A model generated the notes under the pieces. The model searched no databases and was not told the origin of the DNA. It saw nothing but the letters and a program-made list of their open reading frames with translations. The position numbers and the translations under genes were made by a program. Source: Nocardioides sp. Kera G14 (lineage in GTDB: Bacteria; Actinomycetota; Actinomycetes; Propionibacteriales; Nocardioidaceae). From it: a stretch of 64,000 bases of DNA. Below, in pieces: positions 1 to 11,337 of this stretch (positions within the stretch are counted from its first letter, which is position 1; each line of letters begins with the position of its first letter). The stretch covers positions 62,001 to 126,000 of the forward strand of contig NZ_CP085839.1 of NCBI RefSeq assembly GCF_020715565.1. Reading direction: 5' to 3'.

Positions 1-3
1 CGA

Positions 4-1284
4 TCAGGCGAAGGCGTCGGGGATGCCGTCGCCGTCCGCGTCCTCGGACTCCAGTGCCGCCATCCGGCGGTAGGTCCGGTTGCGCGCGCGCAGCACCGAC
101 GCCGCCAGTACGCCGGCGAGGACCGATCCGGCCAACACACCGACCTTGACGTGCTCGTCGCGCACCGAGTCGGGCCCGAACGCCAACTCGCCGATCAGCA
201 GCGAGACCGTGAAGCCGATTCCGCCGAGCATGGCCATCCCGAGCACGTCGATCCAGCTCAGTTCGTCGTCGAGCTGGGCGCGGGTGAAGGTTGCGAGGAG
301 CCAGGTGGCCGCGCTGATGCCGACGGTCTTCCCGACCACGAGGCCCGCGATGATGCCCAGCGCCACGCGGTCGGAGAGGGCGTCGCCCAGACCGTCCCAC
401 CCACCGACGGTCACGCCGGCCGCGAAGAAGGCGAAGACCGGCACGGCCACGCCTGCGCTGAGCGGCCGGACCAGGTGCTCGATGTGCTCGGCCAGGCCGG
501 GCTTGTCCTCGTCACCGTCACGGCGCCGCACAGGCACGGTGAAGCCGAGCAGGACTCCGGCCACGGTCGCATGGATCCCGCTGGCGTGGACCAGGCCCCA
601 AGCCAGGAGCGCAAGCGGGATGAGCAGCCATGCAGGGAAGATGCGGCGCTGCACCAGCACGGCGAAGGCGATGATCGGGACGACCGCAAGCAGCAGCCAG
701 CCCGGGTGCAGGGACGACGTGTAGAAGAGGGCGATCACGACGATCGCGAGCAGGTCGTCGACCACGGCCAGCGTCAGCAGGAAGGTCCGTAGTCCGCTGG
801 GCAGGTGGGTCGAGATGACGGCGAGGATCGCCACGGCGAAGGCGATGTCCGTCGCCGTGGGGATCGCCCAGCCGCGCAGGCTGCCGTGCCCTCCGAGGTT
901 GAGGAGGGTGAAGATCAGCGCGGGCGCGATCATCCCGCCCACGGCCGCCGCGACCGGCAGGGCGGCACGACGGGGATCGCGCAGGTCGCCGGCGACGAAC
1001 TCCCGCTTGAGCTCGAGCCCCGCGACGAAGAAGAAGATCGCCAGCAGGCCGTCGGCCGCCCACTCACCGAGCGTGAGGTGCAGGTGGAGGTGCTGTGGCC
1101 CGATGCGGAAGGAGCGGAGGTCGTCGTACGACGAGTGCCAGCCGGTGTTGGCCCAGACCAGGGCGATCACGGCGCCGGCGATCAGGAGGAGACCGCCGGT
1201 GGTCTCGCCGCGGAGGACCTCTGCGGTGCGCGAGGTCTCGAGCCAGGAGCCGCGCTGGAAGAGGCGTCCGGAGCGATCAGGCAT
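4..1284 (-). CDS. nhaA: Na+/H+ antiporter NhaA
   Basis: Membrane antiporter that exports Na+ in exchange for protons, for pH and sodium homeostasis. The 426-residue protein has about 11-12 hydrophobic segments, an early [12 protein letters not shown] motif (about residues 84-95) and [17 protein letters not shown] near residues 173-189. The paired Asp (about 176-177) match the ion-binding DD of E. coli NhaA. The C-terminus ends in an acidic [12 protein letters not shown] tail, which I recall in other actinobacterial NhaA proteins. I chose ATG 1284 because GAAAGG lies 6-7 bases upstream; a start 18 codons earlier lacks this site. It is divergent from the agmatine deiminase gene, with a TAGGAT -10 candidate at 1348-1353 on this strand. 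Confidence 0.93.
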   Translation of the reverse strand: MPDRSGRLFQRGSWLETSRTAEVLRGETTGGLLLIAGAVIALVWANTGWHSSYDDLRSFRIGPQHLHLHLTLGEWAADGLLAIFFFVAGLELKREFVAGDLRDPRRAALPVAAAVGGMIAPALIFTLLNLGGHGSLRGWAIPTATDIAFAVAILAVISTHLPSGLRTFLLTLAVVDDLLAIVVIALFYTSSLHPGWLLLAVVPIIAFAVLVQRRIFPAWLLIPLALLAWGLVHASGIHATVAGVLLGFTVPVRRRDGDEDKPGLAEHIEHLVRPLSAGVAVPVFAFFAAGVTVGGWDGLGDALSDRVALGIIAGLVVGKTVGISAATWLLATFTRAQLDDELSWIDVLGMAMLGGIGFTVSLLIGELAFGPDSVRDEHVKVGVLAGSVLAGVLAASVLRARNRTYRRMAALESEDADGDGIPDAFA

Positions 1285-1347
1285 GAGTGGCCCTTTCGGG
1301 GGTCGGGAGTGAGACGCCGACCAGACTTCCCGGCTCACCTGGGCGTC

Positions 1348-1371
1348 ATCCTACGGGGCTAGGGTCTGGCC
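1348..1371. promoter_or_regulatory. Divergent promoters of nhaA and the agmatine deiminase gene
   Basis: On the plus strand TAGGGT (1360-1365) is followed by six bases and then the ATG at 1372, the layout of an actinobacterial leaderless promoter. On the minus strand TAGGAT (1353-1348) could serve nhaA, leaving a leader of about 55 bases with a ribosome site. No clear -35 box is seen for either. Confidence 0.5.
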
Positions 1372-2379
<1,008 letters not shown>

Positions 2380-3682
2380 CGGTGTACATCGCTCGGTCGG
2401 CGAGGCCGAGCAGCGCGTCGGGTGTCGTGTGGGTCTCGGGGTCGTAGTCGGCGACGCCCGCCGAGACGGTCACCCGGCATTCCTCGCCATGGGCCTCGAA
2501 CGGCCGGCTGACGGCCCGGACGACGCGTTGGGCGAGGTGATGGGCGTCCACGATGTCGATGCCCGGAAGGACGGCGACGAACTCGTCGCCCCCGAAGCGG
2601 CCGACGATCCCACCGGCCGTCGCCCGGATCGCGCTCGTGACGTGGCGCAGGGCGACGTCGCCGACGACGTGGCCCTGGCGGTCGTTGACCGCCTTGAAGT
2701 CGTCGATGTCGATGACCATCACCGACAGTGGCGCCGCCTGTTTGCGTGCGACGTCGACCGCGAGCCGGAGGACGGCGTCGAGGCCGGCCCGCGCCATCAC
2801 ACCCGTGACGGGGTCACGCTCGACGACGGAGGCGAGCGCGGAGACCGCATCGTCGGCCTGGCGTGACCTCATCCAGATGACCAGCAGGCCCGTGATCACG
2901 GCGACATAGGGCATCGCGCGCACGCTCGCCACCTGACAGGCGACGCCGACCAGCGCGGCACCCAGGGCTGCGAACGCGAGGGCACGTTCCCGTTCGTCGC
3001 CCGCCTGACGCTGCTCGACCCGCTTCAGCAGGGCGGAGGCGCCGACGGCGAGCAGCACGAGACCCCAGACGCAGTGGGCCTCGTAGAGGATCCCGGACGG
3101 CTCGTGATGCAAGGGATGCTTCGGCCAGAAGAGGTGGCCCCACGTGGGGTCGTCGAGGAAGACGCCGCAGAGGAGGACGACGAGTGGCTCGGCCACCATG
3201 AGGGCGAGCAGGGGGTTCCTGGGGCGCCAGGTGGGGTCCACGGCGCGCCTCGCGAGCAGCGCCCAGCCCGTCATGGCGACCGAGATCGAGGTGAGGTAGA
3301 GCGCGCTCCACCGGCATCCGATCGGATGCTCCGCGTAGTAGCCGAAGATCACGTTCCAGCAGGCCACGCCGAGGCAGGCGACGACCATCAGCACTGAATC
3401 CACATCCCGCCGTCGGCGTACGACGACCAGGGCTGCGACGAGCAGGCAGAGGGCAGCGACGAGCCAGCCGAGCACGACCATGCTTGTCCCCCTTCGCGGC
3501 ACGCCCCCGAGTGCTGCGGAATCTGCGAAGCATCTTAGGTGCGGGACCGTCCCGGGACCGTGGTTGGGACCCTCGGGTCAGTACGCGAAACGCCCACGGA
3601 CGGGTCGCCTAGGATCGACCCACGCGTGTCCTAACACCAGAGATCGGCTCGGGCGGGGACCACACCCTGCAAGGAGCACGCC

Positions 3683-4456
3683 ATGAGCGACCTGACCTTC
3701 GTCGACAAGTCATCCGCCGGTGCCGAGGAGCGCCAGTTCCACATCCGGGTCGCGCCCGGCGAGGTCTCGACCGTCGCACTCCTGCCCGGTGATCCCGGCC
3801 GTGTGCCCTTGGTCGGCGAGTTCCTCACCGACGTCATCGAGGTGGCGCACCACCGTGAGCACCGCACGCTCGTCGGCGACTACAAGGGCCGCCGGATCAC
3901 CGTCACCTCCACCGGGATGGGCTGTCCCTCGACGGCGATCGCGGTCGAGGAGCTCGCCCGCGTGGGCGTCACGTCGTTCATCCGGGTCGGGTCGTCGGCG
4001 GGCCTGCAGCCCTTCGTCGAGCCCGGGGACCTGCTGGTGAGCGAGGGGTCGCTGCGCAACGACGGCACCACGGCGGCGTACGTCCACCCGGGCTATCCCG
4101 CGGTGCCGGACCTCGAGCTGACCGTGGCCCTGAAGCGACACGCGGCCGCGATCGCGGCCCGGGCCGGCGTCGGGATGCACAGCGGGATCAACGCCACCGA
4201 CGACGCGTTCTACGCCGAGACGCCGGAGTGGATCGCCCTGCTCAACCGCCAGGGGGTGCTCAACGTCGAGATGGAGTCGTCGGCGATGTACGTCGTCGCC
4301 CGACTGCGCGGCCTCAGGGCCGGCATGGTCTGCAGCGCGTCGTCCAACCTGGTGGCGGGGCAGAGCCTCTACGGCGACACGCACGACCGCCTCGCGAACG
4401 GATGGCGGCTGAGCATCGAGGCGGCGTTGGAGACGGCGGTCGAGCTCGAGCTGTGA
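3683..4456 (+). CDS. udp: Uridine phosphorylase
   Basis: Cytoplasmic pyrimidine-salvage enzyme, phosphorolysing uridine to uracil and ribose-1-phosphate. The 257-residue protein is a PNP/UDP phosphorylase family member with GDPGR at 36-40, the phosphate-site RVGSSAG at 101-107 and NVEMESSAMYV near 194-204, the ribose-contact region of this family. The MESSA form and overall length favour uridine over purine substrates, but a related nucleoside cannot be excluded. AAGGAG lies six bases before the ATG. A TAGGAT -10 candidate at 3610-3615 sits inside an imperfect GGGTCG...CGACCC repeat. A strong hairpin follows the stop. Confidence 0.85.
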   Translation: MSDLTFVDKSSAGAEERQFHIRVAPGEVSTVALLPGDPGRVPLVGEFLTDVIEVAHHREHRTLVGDYKGRRITVTSTGMGCPSTAIAVEELARVGVTSFIRVGSSAGLQPFVEPGDLLVSEGSLRNDGTTAAYVHPGYPAVPDLELTVALKRHAAAIAARAGVGMHSGINATDDAFYAETPEWIALLNRQGVLNVEMESSAMYVVARLRGLRAGMVCSASSNLVAGQSLYGDTHDRLANGWRLSIEAALETAVELEL

Positions 4457-4464
4457 CAGACGAG

Positions 4465-4492
4465 CGGCCCCGGACCCATGGGTCCGGGGCCG
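4465..4492. terminator. Bidirectional hairpin between convergent genes
   Basis: Perfect 28-base palindrome, CGGCCCCGGACCC then its complement, between the uridine phosphorylase stop and the end of the SRPBCC gene. No T-tract follows, as is common for actinobacterial terminators. It would end both convergent transcripts. Confidence 0.75.
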
Positions 4493-4507
4493 ATCGACGT
4501 TCGTGCG

Positions 4508-5125
4508 TCAGATGCGCGGGTCGTCATCCTCGCGCTTCACGCCGGCACCGAGGTCGGTGCCGCCGAGGAGCGGGTCGGTCGGAGCGGGGGCGAGACCGCC
4601 CTCGGTGCTCGCAGCACCGGCGCCGCCTCCCAGCAGCGGATCGGTGAAGCCGGTCGTGCTCGTGCCGGCGTCACCAGGATTGATGTCGCCGCGCCACGCG
4701 CCGGTCTCATAGCCGTGTGCCTCGACGAACTCCTTGAAGTTCGCGAGATCCTTCTCGACCTCGTGGTCGATCAGGTGCAGCGCGTCGCCGACCTTCTCCA
4801 CGAAGCCCTCGGGCTCCACCTCGAGGCGCAGGGTGACCTGCGTCGTGGACGGGTCGGACGAGGCGAACGAGACGGTGCCGACGTTGGTCGTACCGTCGGT
4901 GGCTCGCCAGCTGATCCGCTCGTCAGGCGTCTGGTCGACGATCTCGGCGTCCCACTCGCGGGACACGCCGGCGATCTTCGCCTTCCAGTGCAGGTGCTTG
5001 TCGTCCAGCTGCTCGACGCGCTCGACGCCGTCCATGAACTTCGGGAACGTCTCGAACTGCGTCCACTGGTTGTACGCCGTGGTCACAGGGATATCGACAG
5101 TGATGCTCTTCTCGATGGTGCTCAC
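4508..5125 (-). CDS. SRPBCC (polyketide cyclase/dehydrase-like) family protein
   Basis: The 205-residue protein has an N-terminal SRPBCC/START-like domain (about residues 1-140): IEKSITVDIPVTTAYNQWTQFETFPKFM, then HWKAKIAGVSREWDAEI and RISWRATDG, typical of the small cyclase/dehydrase (COG5637-like) subgroup. The last 60 residues are a Gly/Ala/Pro-rich tail that repeats TDPLLGG twice and is probably disordered. The domain binds hydrophobic ligands in other proteins, but no ligand can be named here. The GTG start is preceded by AAGGAG at five bases. The gene is alone in its transcription unit. Confidence 0.75.
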   Translation of the reverse strand: MSTIEKSITVDIPVTTAYNQWTQFETFPKFMDGVERVEQLDDKHLHWKAKIAGVSREWDAEIVDQTPDERISWRATDGTTNVGTVSFASSDPSTTQVTLRLEVEPEGFVEKVGDALHLIDHEVEKDLANFKEFVEAHGYETGAWRGDINPGDAGTSTTGFTDPLLGGGAGAASTEGGLAPAPTDPLLGGTDLGAGVKREDDDPRI

Positions 5126-5248
5126 GTCATCTCCTTCGATGGGTTGTGAACTCTCTCGGTCGAAAGAGGAGTAGCCATCTGGCGCGGAAGCATCCGGGAA
5201 GCGCGACCTAAATCACGGCGGCCTCCGGCGGCCCGGCATGCTTGCCGC

Positions 5249-5848
5249 ATGTCGGGAAAGAAGAAGGCGAAGCAGCCCCCGATCGACGGGGATGAGGTAC
5301 GTCGTCGGCTTGAGCGCGCGTTGGGGGAGCAACTCCTTGTGCGTCTGACCCGATGGATTCCTGAGGCCGACCGGATCTTCGGGTTTGTCGTCGGTGTCGG
5401 TGGTCAGTGGGTCGCGCTGGCTGACGTGGCTGATTGGGTCAGGTCGGACGGCTGGAGTCTGGTGCGGCTCAAGGACGTCCAGGCAGTGAAGATCTATCCC
5501 GATCCGGAGACCTTCACGATTCGCGCATTGAAGTTGCGGGGCGAGTGGCCGCCTCAGCAGGTCGCGGTCGACCTCGATGACACGGCGAGGTTGATCATGG
5601 ACGCGACTGACGTCAGCCCGCTCTTGACCGTCCATTGCGAGTTCGAGCGACCGGACGTCTGCTGGATCGGGGCACCCGTGGCCACGGACGATGACGAGCT
5701 CACGATGCTCGAGATCGGAACGCAAGCCGTATGGGGCCGGAGGTCCACCCGTTACGACCTCGACGACATCACACGATTCGAGATCGGCGGCGGCTACGAA
5801 GAGACCCTCGGATTGCTGGCCGGACCGATGCCCGACGTACTGGAGTGA
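5249..5848 (+). CDS. Conserved-looking protein of unknown function
   Basis: Not recognised. The 199-residue, mostly soluble protein has a Lys-rich start (MSGKKKAKQ), a region with alternating hydrophobic residues (RIFGFVVGVGGQWVALADV, about 43-61) and a mixed acidic second half with a repeated DDxxRFE-like pattern near the end. There is no signal peptide, membrane helix or known catalytic motif. The ATG lies six bases after CATGCT, so the mRNA may be leaderless; no ribosome site is seen. The stop codon is part of the long hairpin that follows. Codon use looks like that of its neighbours. Confidence 0.65.
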   Translation: MSGKKKAKQPPIDGDEVRRRLERALGEQLLVRLTRWIPEADRIFGFVVGVGGQWVALADVADWVRSDGWSLVRLKDVQAVKIYPDPETFTIRALKLRGEWPPQQVAVDLDDTARLIMDATDVSPLLTVHCEFERPDVCWIGAPVATDDDELTMLEIGTQAVWGRRSTRYDLDDITRFEIGGGYEETLGLLAGPMPDVLE

Positions 5849-5895
5849 ACCTCGGTAACCCAGAGTCACCAGGTGACTCCGAGTTACCGAGGTTC
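5847..5895. terminator. Long two-part hairpin between convergent genes
   Basis: Outer arms GAACCTCGGTAAC (5847-5859) and GTTACCGAGGTTC (5883-5895) are perfect complements. After a 3x3 internal loop the inner arms GAGTCACC (5863-5870) and GGTGACTC (5872-5879) pair again. The hairpin begins inside the stop codon of the upstream gene and ends 14 bases from the stop of acs, so it can terminate both. Confidence 0.75.
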
Positions 5896-5909
5896 ATCTG
5901 CGAGGTGGT

Positions 5910-7898
5910 TCAGTCGCCGGTGTTCGTGGACTGACCCGCCGAGATGAGCTGCATGATCGAGGCGTCGGCCAGCGTGGTCGTGTCGCCCACGTCGCGCTTC
6001 TCCGCGACGTCGCGGAGGAGGCGGCGCATGATCTTGCCCGAGCGGGTCTTGGGCAGCTCGGGGACGATCATGATCTCGCGCGGCTTGGCGATCGGGCCGA
6101 TCTCGCTCCTGACGTGGTCGGACAGCTTCCGCTCGATGCCCTCAGCGTCCACGCCCTCCTTGAGGATCACGAACGCGACGACCGCCTGGCCGGTGTCGAC
6201 GTCCGTCGCCCCGACAACGGCGGACTCAGCCACTGCCGGGTGCGAGACGAGCGCGGACTCGATCTCGGTCGTGGAGAGTCGGTGGCCGGACACGTTCATC
6301 ACGTCATCGACACGCCCGAGCACCCACAGGTCGCCGTCCTCGTCCTTCTTGGCACCGTCGCCGGCGAAGTAGAAGGCCGCCCGATCCTCGGTGGCTTTGA
6401 ACATGGACCAGTAGGTGTCGACGTACCGGTCGTCGTCGCCCCAGATGGTGCGGAGCATCGACGGCCACGGCTCGGTGACGACGAGATATCCGCCGGAGCC
6501 GTTGGGCACCGACTCGCCCTTGTCGTCGACGACGTCGGCGCTGATGCCCGGGAGCGGTGTCATGGCCGATCCGGGCTTGCCGTGCGTGACGCCCGGCAGC
6601 GGGCTGATCATGATCGCGCCGGTCTCGGTCTGCCACCACGTGTCGACCACCGGGGCACGGTCCCCGCCGATGACGCGGCGGTACCAGACGTAGGCCTCCG
6701 GGTTGATCGGCTCGCCCACGCTGCCCAGGATCCGCAGCGAGGTGAGATCGAAGCCGCCGGGGATGGCATCGCCCTGCTTCATGCAGGCACGGATCGCGGT
6801 CGGGGCGGTGTAGAAGATCGTGACCTTGAGGTCCTGGATGATCTTCCACCAGCGGCCGCGCTCGGGGGAGTCGGGCGTGCCCTCGTAGAGCACCTGCGAG
6901 ACGCCGTTGGCCAGCGGCCCGTAGGCGATGTAGGAGTGCCCGGTGATCCACCCGACGTCGGCGGTGCACCAGTAGACGTCGGTCTCCGGCTTGAGGTCGA
7001 AGACCGCGTGGTGGGTCCAGGACGCCTGGGTGAGGTAGCCACCCGTCGTGTGCAGGATGCCCTTCGGCTTGCCGGTCGTTCCCGACGTGTACATCACGAA
7101 GAGCGGGTGCTCGGCGTTGAACGGCTGGGGCTCATGCTCGGTCGACTGGCTGTCGACCACGTCGTGCCACCACACGTCCACGTCGTCGTTCCATGTGACG
7201 TCCTGCCCGGTCCGCCGTACGACGACCACGTGCTCCACCGCGCCGCCGACCTTGGTCACGGCCTCGTCGACGGCGGGCTTGAGCGCCGCCGGTGCGCCGC
7301 GACGGTAGCCGCCGTCGGAGGTGATGACGACCTTCGCCTGGCAGTCCTCGATCCGGGCCGCGAGTGCCTCGGCGGAGAAGCCGCCGAAGACCACGGTGTG
7401 GACAGCGCCGATGCGGGCGCAGGCCTGCATCGCGATGACGGCCTCGGGGATCATCGGCATGTAGATCGCGACCCGGTCACCGTCCTGGACGCCCAAGGAG
7501 ATCAGGGCGTTGGCGGCGCGGGAGACCTCGTCCTTGAGCTGCGCGTAGGTCAGGTCGCGGCGGTGTTCGTTCGACCCAGTGTCGAGCGGCTCGCCGACCC
7601 AGTGGATCGCCACCCGGTCGCCGTTCCCGGCCTCGACGTGGCGGTCGATGCAGTTGTAGGAGACGTTGAGCTCCCCGTCGGGGAACCACCGGTAGAACGG
7701 GGCGCGGGAGTCGTCCAGCACCGTCTTCGGCTCGGTCGCCCAGGTCAGGCGTGAGGCCGCCTCGGCCCAGAAGCCGAGGCGGTCCTTCTCCGCATGGTCG
7801 TAGGCGTCGGCGGTGACGTTGGCGTGGGCGGCGAGGTCATCGGGCGGCGGAAAGCGCCGGTCCTCGCGCGACAGGTTGTCGAGGGTGCTCTGGGTCAC
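5910..7898 (-). CDS. acs: Acetyl-CoA synthetase
   Basis: AMP-forming ligase making acetyl-CoA from acetate, ATP and CoA in the cytoplasm. The 662-residue protein has the adenylation P-loop [11 protein letters not shown] (about 270-280), the C-terminal hinge region with [15 protein letters not shown], and [14 protein letters not shown] whose Lys (about 622) is the residue that is acetylated to silence Acs in other bacteria. I prefer GTG 7898, 13 bases after the stop of the acetate permease, because the protein then begins just before the conserved TLDNL region. A start at 7937 would overlap the permease gene. Co-transcription with the permease fits acetate uptake followed by activation. Confidence 0.95.
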   Translation of the reverse strand: MTQSTLDNLSREDRRFPPPDDLAAHANVTADAYDHAEKDRLGFWAEAASRLTWATEPKTVLDDSRAPFYRWFPDGELNVSYNCIDRHVEAGNGDRVAIHWVGEPLDTGSNEHRRDLTYAQLKDEVSRAANALISLGVQDGDRVAIYMPMIPEAVIAMQACARIGAVHTVVFGGFSAEALAARIEDCQAKVVITSDGGYRRGAPAALKPAVDEAVTKVGGAVEHVVVVRRTGQDVTWNDDVDVWWHDVVDSQSTEHEPQPFNAEHPLFVMYTSGTTGKPKGILHTTGGYLTQASWTHHAVFDLKPETDVYWCTADVGWITGHSYIAYGPLANGVSQVLYEGTPDSPERGRWWKIIQDLKVTIFYTAPTAIRACMKQGDAIPGGFDLTSLRILGSVGEPINPEAYVWYRRVIGGDRAPVVDTWWQTETGAIMISPLPGVTHGKPGSAMTPLPGISADVVDDKGESVPNGSGGYLVVTEPWPSMLRTIWGDDDRYVDTYWSMFKATEDRAAFYFAGDGAKKDEDGDLWVLGRVDDVMNVSGHRLSTTEIESALVSHPAVAESAVVGATDVDTGQAVVAFVILKEGVDAEGIERKLSDHVRSEIGPIAKPREIMIVPELPKTRSGKIMRRLLRDVAEKRDVGDTTTLADASIMQLISAGQSTNTGD

Positions 7899-7911
7899 AG
7901 TCCCGATCCTC

Positions 7912-8544
7912 TCACCGGGCGCCAACGGGGAGAACAACCCTCTTGTACGTCGAGTTCGTCACGACGGCGAAGGAGGTGTACCAGGCGGCGATCGCGGTGG
8001 CGAGACCGAGCCAGCCGCCCAGCTTGTGCAGGCCGTCGGTCGTGGTGAGGTCGCCGAGCGCAAGGGCCAGGAAGGTGAGCGTCAGCAGGCCGAAGACGGT
8101 CATGAGAGCCGCGTTGGTGCGCAGCGAGGCGACCAGCATGTAGGCGGTGAAGATCGTCCAGGCGAGGAGGTAGAGGCCGATGCCGTGGCTGGCCTCACTC
8201 GCGCTGACGCCGGTGAGGTCGGTGTGGTTCGTGAGGTACCAGAAGGAGAGCCAGAAGGCGCCGTACGACGTGAAGGCGGTGGCGCCGAAGGTGTTGCCCT
8301 TCACGAACTCCCACATGCCGGCGAGCAGCTGGGCGATGCCGCCGTAGAAGAAGGCCAGGCCGAAGACGACCGGCTCGGCGGCGAAGAGGCCGGTGTTGGC
8401 GAAGCTGAGGACGAAGGTGGTCATCGCGAAGGCCGCCAGGCCGAGCGGACCGGGATCGGCGATCGAGGCGAGCCCGAGCGTGGTGGTGGGCGTTGTCTCC
8501 GGGCTGACCCGGGAGGTCGGCACGGCGGGGTGCACTGCGGTCAT
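7912..8544 (-). CDS. satP: Acetate permease, GPR1/FUN34/YaaH (SatP) family
   Basis: Six-helix inner-membrane channel for acetate/succinate, likely a proton-coupled acetate importer. The 210-residue protein carries [18 protein letters not shown] (the NPAPLGL signature with Asp for Asn and Gly for Ala), [17 protein letters not shown] and [15 protein letters not shown], all diagnostic of the family. AGGAG lies six bases before the ATG. It is the first gene of a two-gene unit with acs. A TGTGA-N6-TCACA palindrome at 8606-8621 suggests control by a CRP/GlxR-type regulator. Confidence 0.9.
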   Translation of the reverse strand: MTAVHPAVPTSRVSPETTPTTTLGLASIADPGPLGLAAFAMTTFVLSFANTGLFAAEPVVFGLAFFYGGIAQLLAGMWEFVKGNTFGATAFTSYGAFWLSFWYLTNHTDLTGVSASEASHGIGLYLLAWTIFTAYMLVASLRTNAALMTVFGLLTLTFLALALGDLTTTDGLHKLGGWLGLATAIAAWYTSFAVVTNSTYKRVVLPVGAR

Positions 8545-8592
8545 CTCTTGCTCCTGTGTGGCTGGGGCCTCGCCGATGAGGCCGGTGACAGG

Positions 8593-8621
8593 ACGCTAGA
8601 ACCGGTGTGACCCGGCTCACA
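8593..8621 (-). promoter_or_regulatory. CRP/GlxR-type palindrome and -10 box before satP-acs
   Basis: TGTGA-CCCGGC-TCACA (8606-8621) is a perfect match to the TGTGA-N6-TCACA consensus of bacterial CRP and actinobacterial GlxR/Crp. On the minus strand TAGCGT (8598-8593) follows seven bases later and can be the -10 box, so the palindrome sits where the -35 box would be. Its centre is about 69 bases upstream of the satP start codon. Confidence 0.6.
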
Positions 8622-8718
8622 GAGGCAGCGCGACGGGTGGCGCCGGACGAGCGGATACGTGCGACGAGAGGGCGTGTCGACTGCGACGAACGGTCGCACC
8701 TGCGCGACGAGCGGCGGG

Positions 8719-10242
8719 TCAGTCCTCGGGGACGCGGGTCCGGAACCCCGAGCGGTCGACGGCTACGGACTCGGGCATGTGCAGTCGGACCATGGTGCGT
8801 ACGACGTGCGGCGGGAGCGACCTCGGCGTGACGAGTGAGACGCCGACCATGACGAGGAACGTGAGCGGCACCGTGAGGCTCGCTGGCTGCGCGAGCACGG
8901 CACCAGAGAGACCGGTCGGCGCATAGCCGGCCATCGCGGCGACGACCGCGACGCCCGAGGCGAGGCCTCCGACCACCAGGCCGGCGATCGCGCCGACGGA
9001 GGTGAGGCCGCGCCACCAGATGCCGAGGATGAGCAGGGGTGCGAACGTCGAGGCGCTCACGGCGAAGGCCAGTTCCACCGCGTGGGCGACCGCCAGGTTG
9101 GCGGTCAGCCAGGTCAGGACCAGCGTCACGAGCGCACCTCCGACGGCCGCGACGCGGAACGAGGCGACCGGCCCGAGTCGGTGGGAGCCACGGCTGACGA
9201 CGTCCTGGCTGAGCACTCCCGTCAGCGACAGGACCAGGCCGGACGAGGTCGAGAGGAAGGCCGCGAACGCCCCCGACGCCAGGACCGCGGTGAGGAGGTC
9301 GGCGCCCATGCCGCCGAAGGCACGGTCCGGCAGGGAGAGCAGCGCGGAGTCCGGATCGGCAGAGCCACCGAGGAGACGTCGGCCGAGGACGCCGTACGCA
9401 GGAGGGAGGAGGTAGAAGAGGCTCAGCAGGGCGAGGACGTTGACGGTCGTGCGGCGCGCGGCCGCGCCGTCGCGGTTCGTGTAGAAGCGGACCACGACGT
9501 GCGGCAGCCCCATCGTGCCGAGGAAGGTCGCGACGATCAGGGAGTAGGTGAGGTAGAGCGCGTGGTCGCCCGAGAGGGGCTCGAGCCACGCGGTGTCGTC
9601 GATGCGGTGCCACACGCGGGTCGAGCCGCCGTGGGCGCTGATCAGCAGGAAGACCAGCGGGGTGAGGAGCGCGGCGAGCTTCACCCAGTACTGGACGGCC
9701 TGGCCGAGGGTGATCGAGCGCATGCCTCCGGCCGCGACACCGAGGAGGACGACGACGGCGACCAGTGCGCTCCCGAGCCAGGACGGTGCGCCGGTGACGA
9801 GGTGGAGGGTCAGCCCCGCGCCGCGGAACTGGGGGATCAGGTAGAGCACCGCGATCATCACGACCAGTGCGCTGGAGACGCCGCGGGCGGCGCTGGACTC
9901 GAGCCGGAACTCGGCGAAATCGGGCAGCGTGTAGGCCCTGCTGCGACGGAGAGGGGCGGCGACGAAGAGGAGGAGCAGGAGGTAGCCGGCGGTCCAGCCG
10001 ACGGGGTACCAGACCATGTCGATGCCACGGACGAGGATCAGGCCGGCGACGCCGAGGAAGCTGGCGGCACTGAGGTATTCGCCGGAGATGGCCGCCGCGT
10101 TGACGCCCGGGCCGACGGTCCGCGAGGCGACGTAGAAGTCGCTCGTCGTCCTCGACACCCGCAGGCCGATCGCGCCGACGACGAGGGTGAGGGCGACGAT
10201 GACGAGCACGCCTGCCAGGGCGAGCGCGGAGCCGGTGGTCAT
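8719..10242 (-). CDS. Solute:sodium symporter (acetate/carboxylate type)
   Basis: Thirteen-helix secondary transporter of the SSS family, importing a small carboxylate with Na+. The 507-residue protein has SDFYVASRTVGPGVNAAAISGEYLSAASFLG near the N-terminus, typical of ActP/MctC-like acetate permeases, and GMRSITLGQAVQYWVKLAALL in the middle. It follows a DUF485 gene by seven bases, the same order as yjcH-actP in enterobacteria, and lies downstream of a LytS/LytTR pair. In other bacteria such pairs control carboxylate or pyruvate transporters. The substrate is inferred, not proven. Pyruvate, acetate or propionate are all possible. Confidence 0.85.
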   Translation of the reverse strand: MTTGSALALAGVLVIVALTLVVGAIGLRVSRTTSDFYVASRTVGPGVNAAAISGEYLSAASFLGVAGLILVRGIDMVWYPVGWTAGYLLLLLFVAAPLRRSRAYTLPDFAEFRLESSAARGVSSALVVMIAVLYLIPQFRGAGLTLHLVTGAPSWLGSALVAVVVLLGVAAGGMRSITLGQAVQYWVKLAALLTPLVFLLISAHGGSTRVWHRIDDTAWLEPLSGDHALYLTYSLIVATFLGTMGLPHVVVRFYTNRDGAAARRTTVNVLALLSLFYLLPPAYGVLGRRLLGGSADPDSALLSLPDRAFGGMGADLLTAVLASGAFAAFLSTSSGLVLSLTGVLSQDVVSRGSHRLGPVASFRVAAVGGALVTLVLTWLTANLAVAHAVELAFAVSASTFAPLLILGIWWRGLTSVGAIAGLVVGGLASGVAVVAAMAGYAPTGLSGAVLAQPASLTVPLTFLVMVGVSLVTPRSLPPHVVRTMVRLHMPESVAVDRSGFRTRVPED

Positions 10243-10249
10243 CCGCGCC

Positions 10250-10606
10250 TCATCTGTCCACCAGCTCGTGGAAGTGCTGCTCGTTGCGCTCCGCCCTGCG
10301 GACGTAGGCGATCCCGAGCCCGATCAGGACCGGATAGCAGCAGCCGCCGAGGAGGATCCAGGCGAGGACGTGCGCGTGCCGGAGCGACGGGATCAGCGCG
10401 AACGCGAGGGGCAGGGCGCCGACGGTGAGGACGAGGATCGCGGTGATGCCGAGGGCCAGCCTCAGCTGCGAGCGAAGCAGGGAGCGCAGGTAGACCTCCC
10501 CGATGGGGGACTGGGCGTCGAGCTCGCTGACCACGGTCGTACGCCGACGACGAGCCGTCGCAGGCGCCGTGACCCTGACCCGTGGCGAAGGTCCGAGGTC
10601 GCTCAT
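10250..10606 (-). CDS. DUF485 family small membrane protein
   Basis: The 118-residue protein has a basic N-terminal tail, the YLRSLLRSQLRLALGITAILVLTVG segment and a second hydrophobic helix (HVLAWILLGGCCYPVLIGLGIAYV), the layout of DUF485 proteins coded just before SSS carboxylate transporters. They are thought to assist the transporter, but the biochemical role is unsettled. The ATG overlaps the response-regulator stop by four bases and its own stop lies seven bases before the symporter, so all four genes probably form one operon. Confidence 0.8.
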   Translation of the reverse strand: MSDLGPSPRVRVTAPATARRRRTTVVSELDAQSPIGEVYLRSLLRSQLRLALGITAILVLTVGALPLAFALIPSLRHAHVLAWILLGGCCYPVLIGLGIAYVRRAERNEQHFHELVDR

Positions 10607-11337
10607 GAGGGCGTCTGGCGGGTGCGGCGGAGCTGCTCGCGCAGCGCGGCGGTGTGGCGCCGACTGACCGGGAGCTCGCGGCCACCGACGACGACGGAGA
10701 GCCGGCCATCGGCCTCGCGGACCTCGTCGATGCGGCCCAGAGGAACGAGGACCGAGCGGTGGATGCGGAGGAACCCTGCCTCGCGCCAGCGCTCCTCCAG
10801 CTGGCTGATCGGCAACCGGACCAGATGGGAGTCCTGGGCATCCGGGCCGGTGTGGAGGCGGGAGTAGTCGCCCTGCGCCTCGACCCAGGTGACGTCGGCA
10901 CGACTGACGAGGCGGGTCACACCGCCGAGCTCGACGGCGATCACGTCCTCCGCCGGACCGAGCGCGGCGGGCGCAGCGTCGGCGAGGCGACGTACGGCCT
11001 CACGGAGGCGCTCCTCGCGGACGGGCTTGAGCAGGTAGTCGACCGCGTGCAGGTCGAAGGCCTCGATCGCATGCTCGCTGTGGGCGGTGACGAAGACGAT
11101 CGCCGGAGGCTCCTTGAAGCGGCCCAGGACCGCGGCGAGGTCCAGGCCGGACAGGCCGGGCATCGCGATGTCGAGGAAGACGGCGTCGACCGCGGCGCCG
11201 CGGAGGATCTCGAGGGCCGCGGTCCCCGACGCGGCGGTGAGGACGGAAGCGATGCGGGCGTCACGCGAGAGCAGCCAGGAGAGCTCGGCGAGGTTGGGCT
11301 CCTCGTCGTCGACCACCAGGACCGTCAGGCCGCTCAC
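10603..11337 (-). CDS. LytTR-family response regulator
   Basis: Cytoplasmic DNA-binding response regulator of 244 residues. Receiver domain at 1-120, with acidic DDE at 10-12, phosphoacceptor Asp56 in VFLDIAMPG, the Thr of VTAHSEHA and Lys in LLKPV. The C-terminal LytTR domain (about 140-240) contains VTWVEAQGDYSRLHT and FLRIHRSVLVPLGRI. The GTG start overlaps the kinase gene by four bases. Inferred target: the downstream DUF485-symporter genes or another carboxylate-uptake promoter. Confidence 0.9.
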   Translation of the reverse strand: MSGLTVLVVDDEEPNLAELSWLLSRDARIASVLTAASGTAALEILRGAAVDAVFLDIAMPGLSGLDLAAVLGRFKEPPAIVFVTAHSEHAIEAFDLHAVDYLLKPVREERLREAVRRLADAAPAALGPAEDVIAVELGGVTRLVSRADVTWVEAQGDYSRLHTGPDAQDSHLVRLPISQLEERWREAGFLRIHRSVLVPLGRIDEVREADGRLSVVVGGRELPVSRRHTAALREQLRRTRQTPS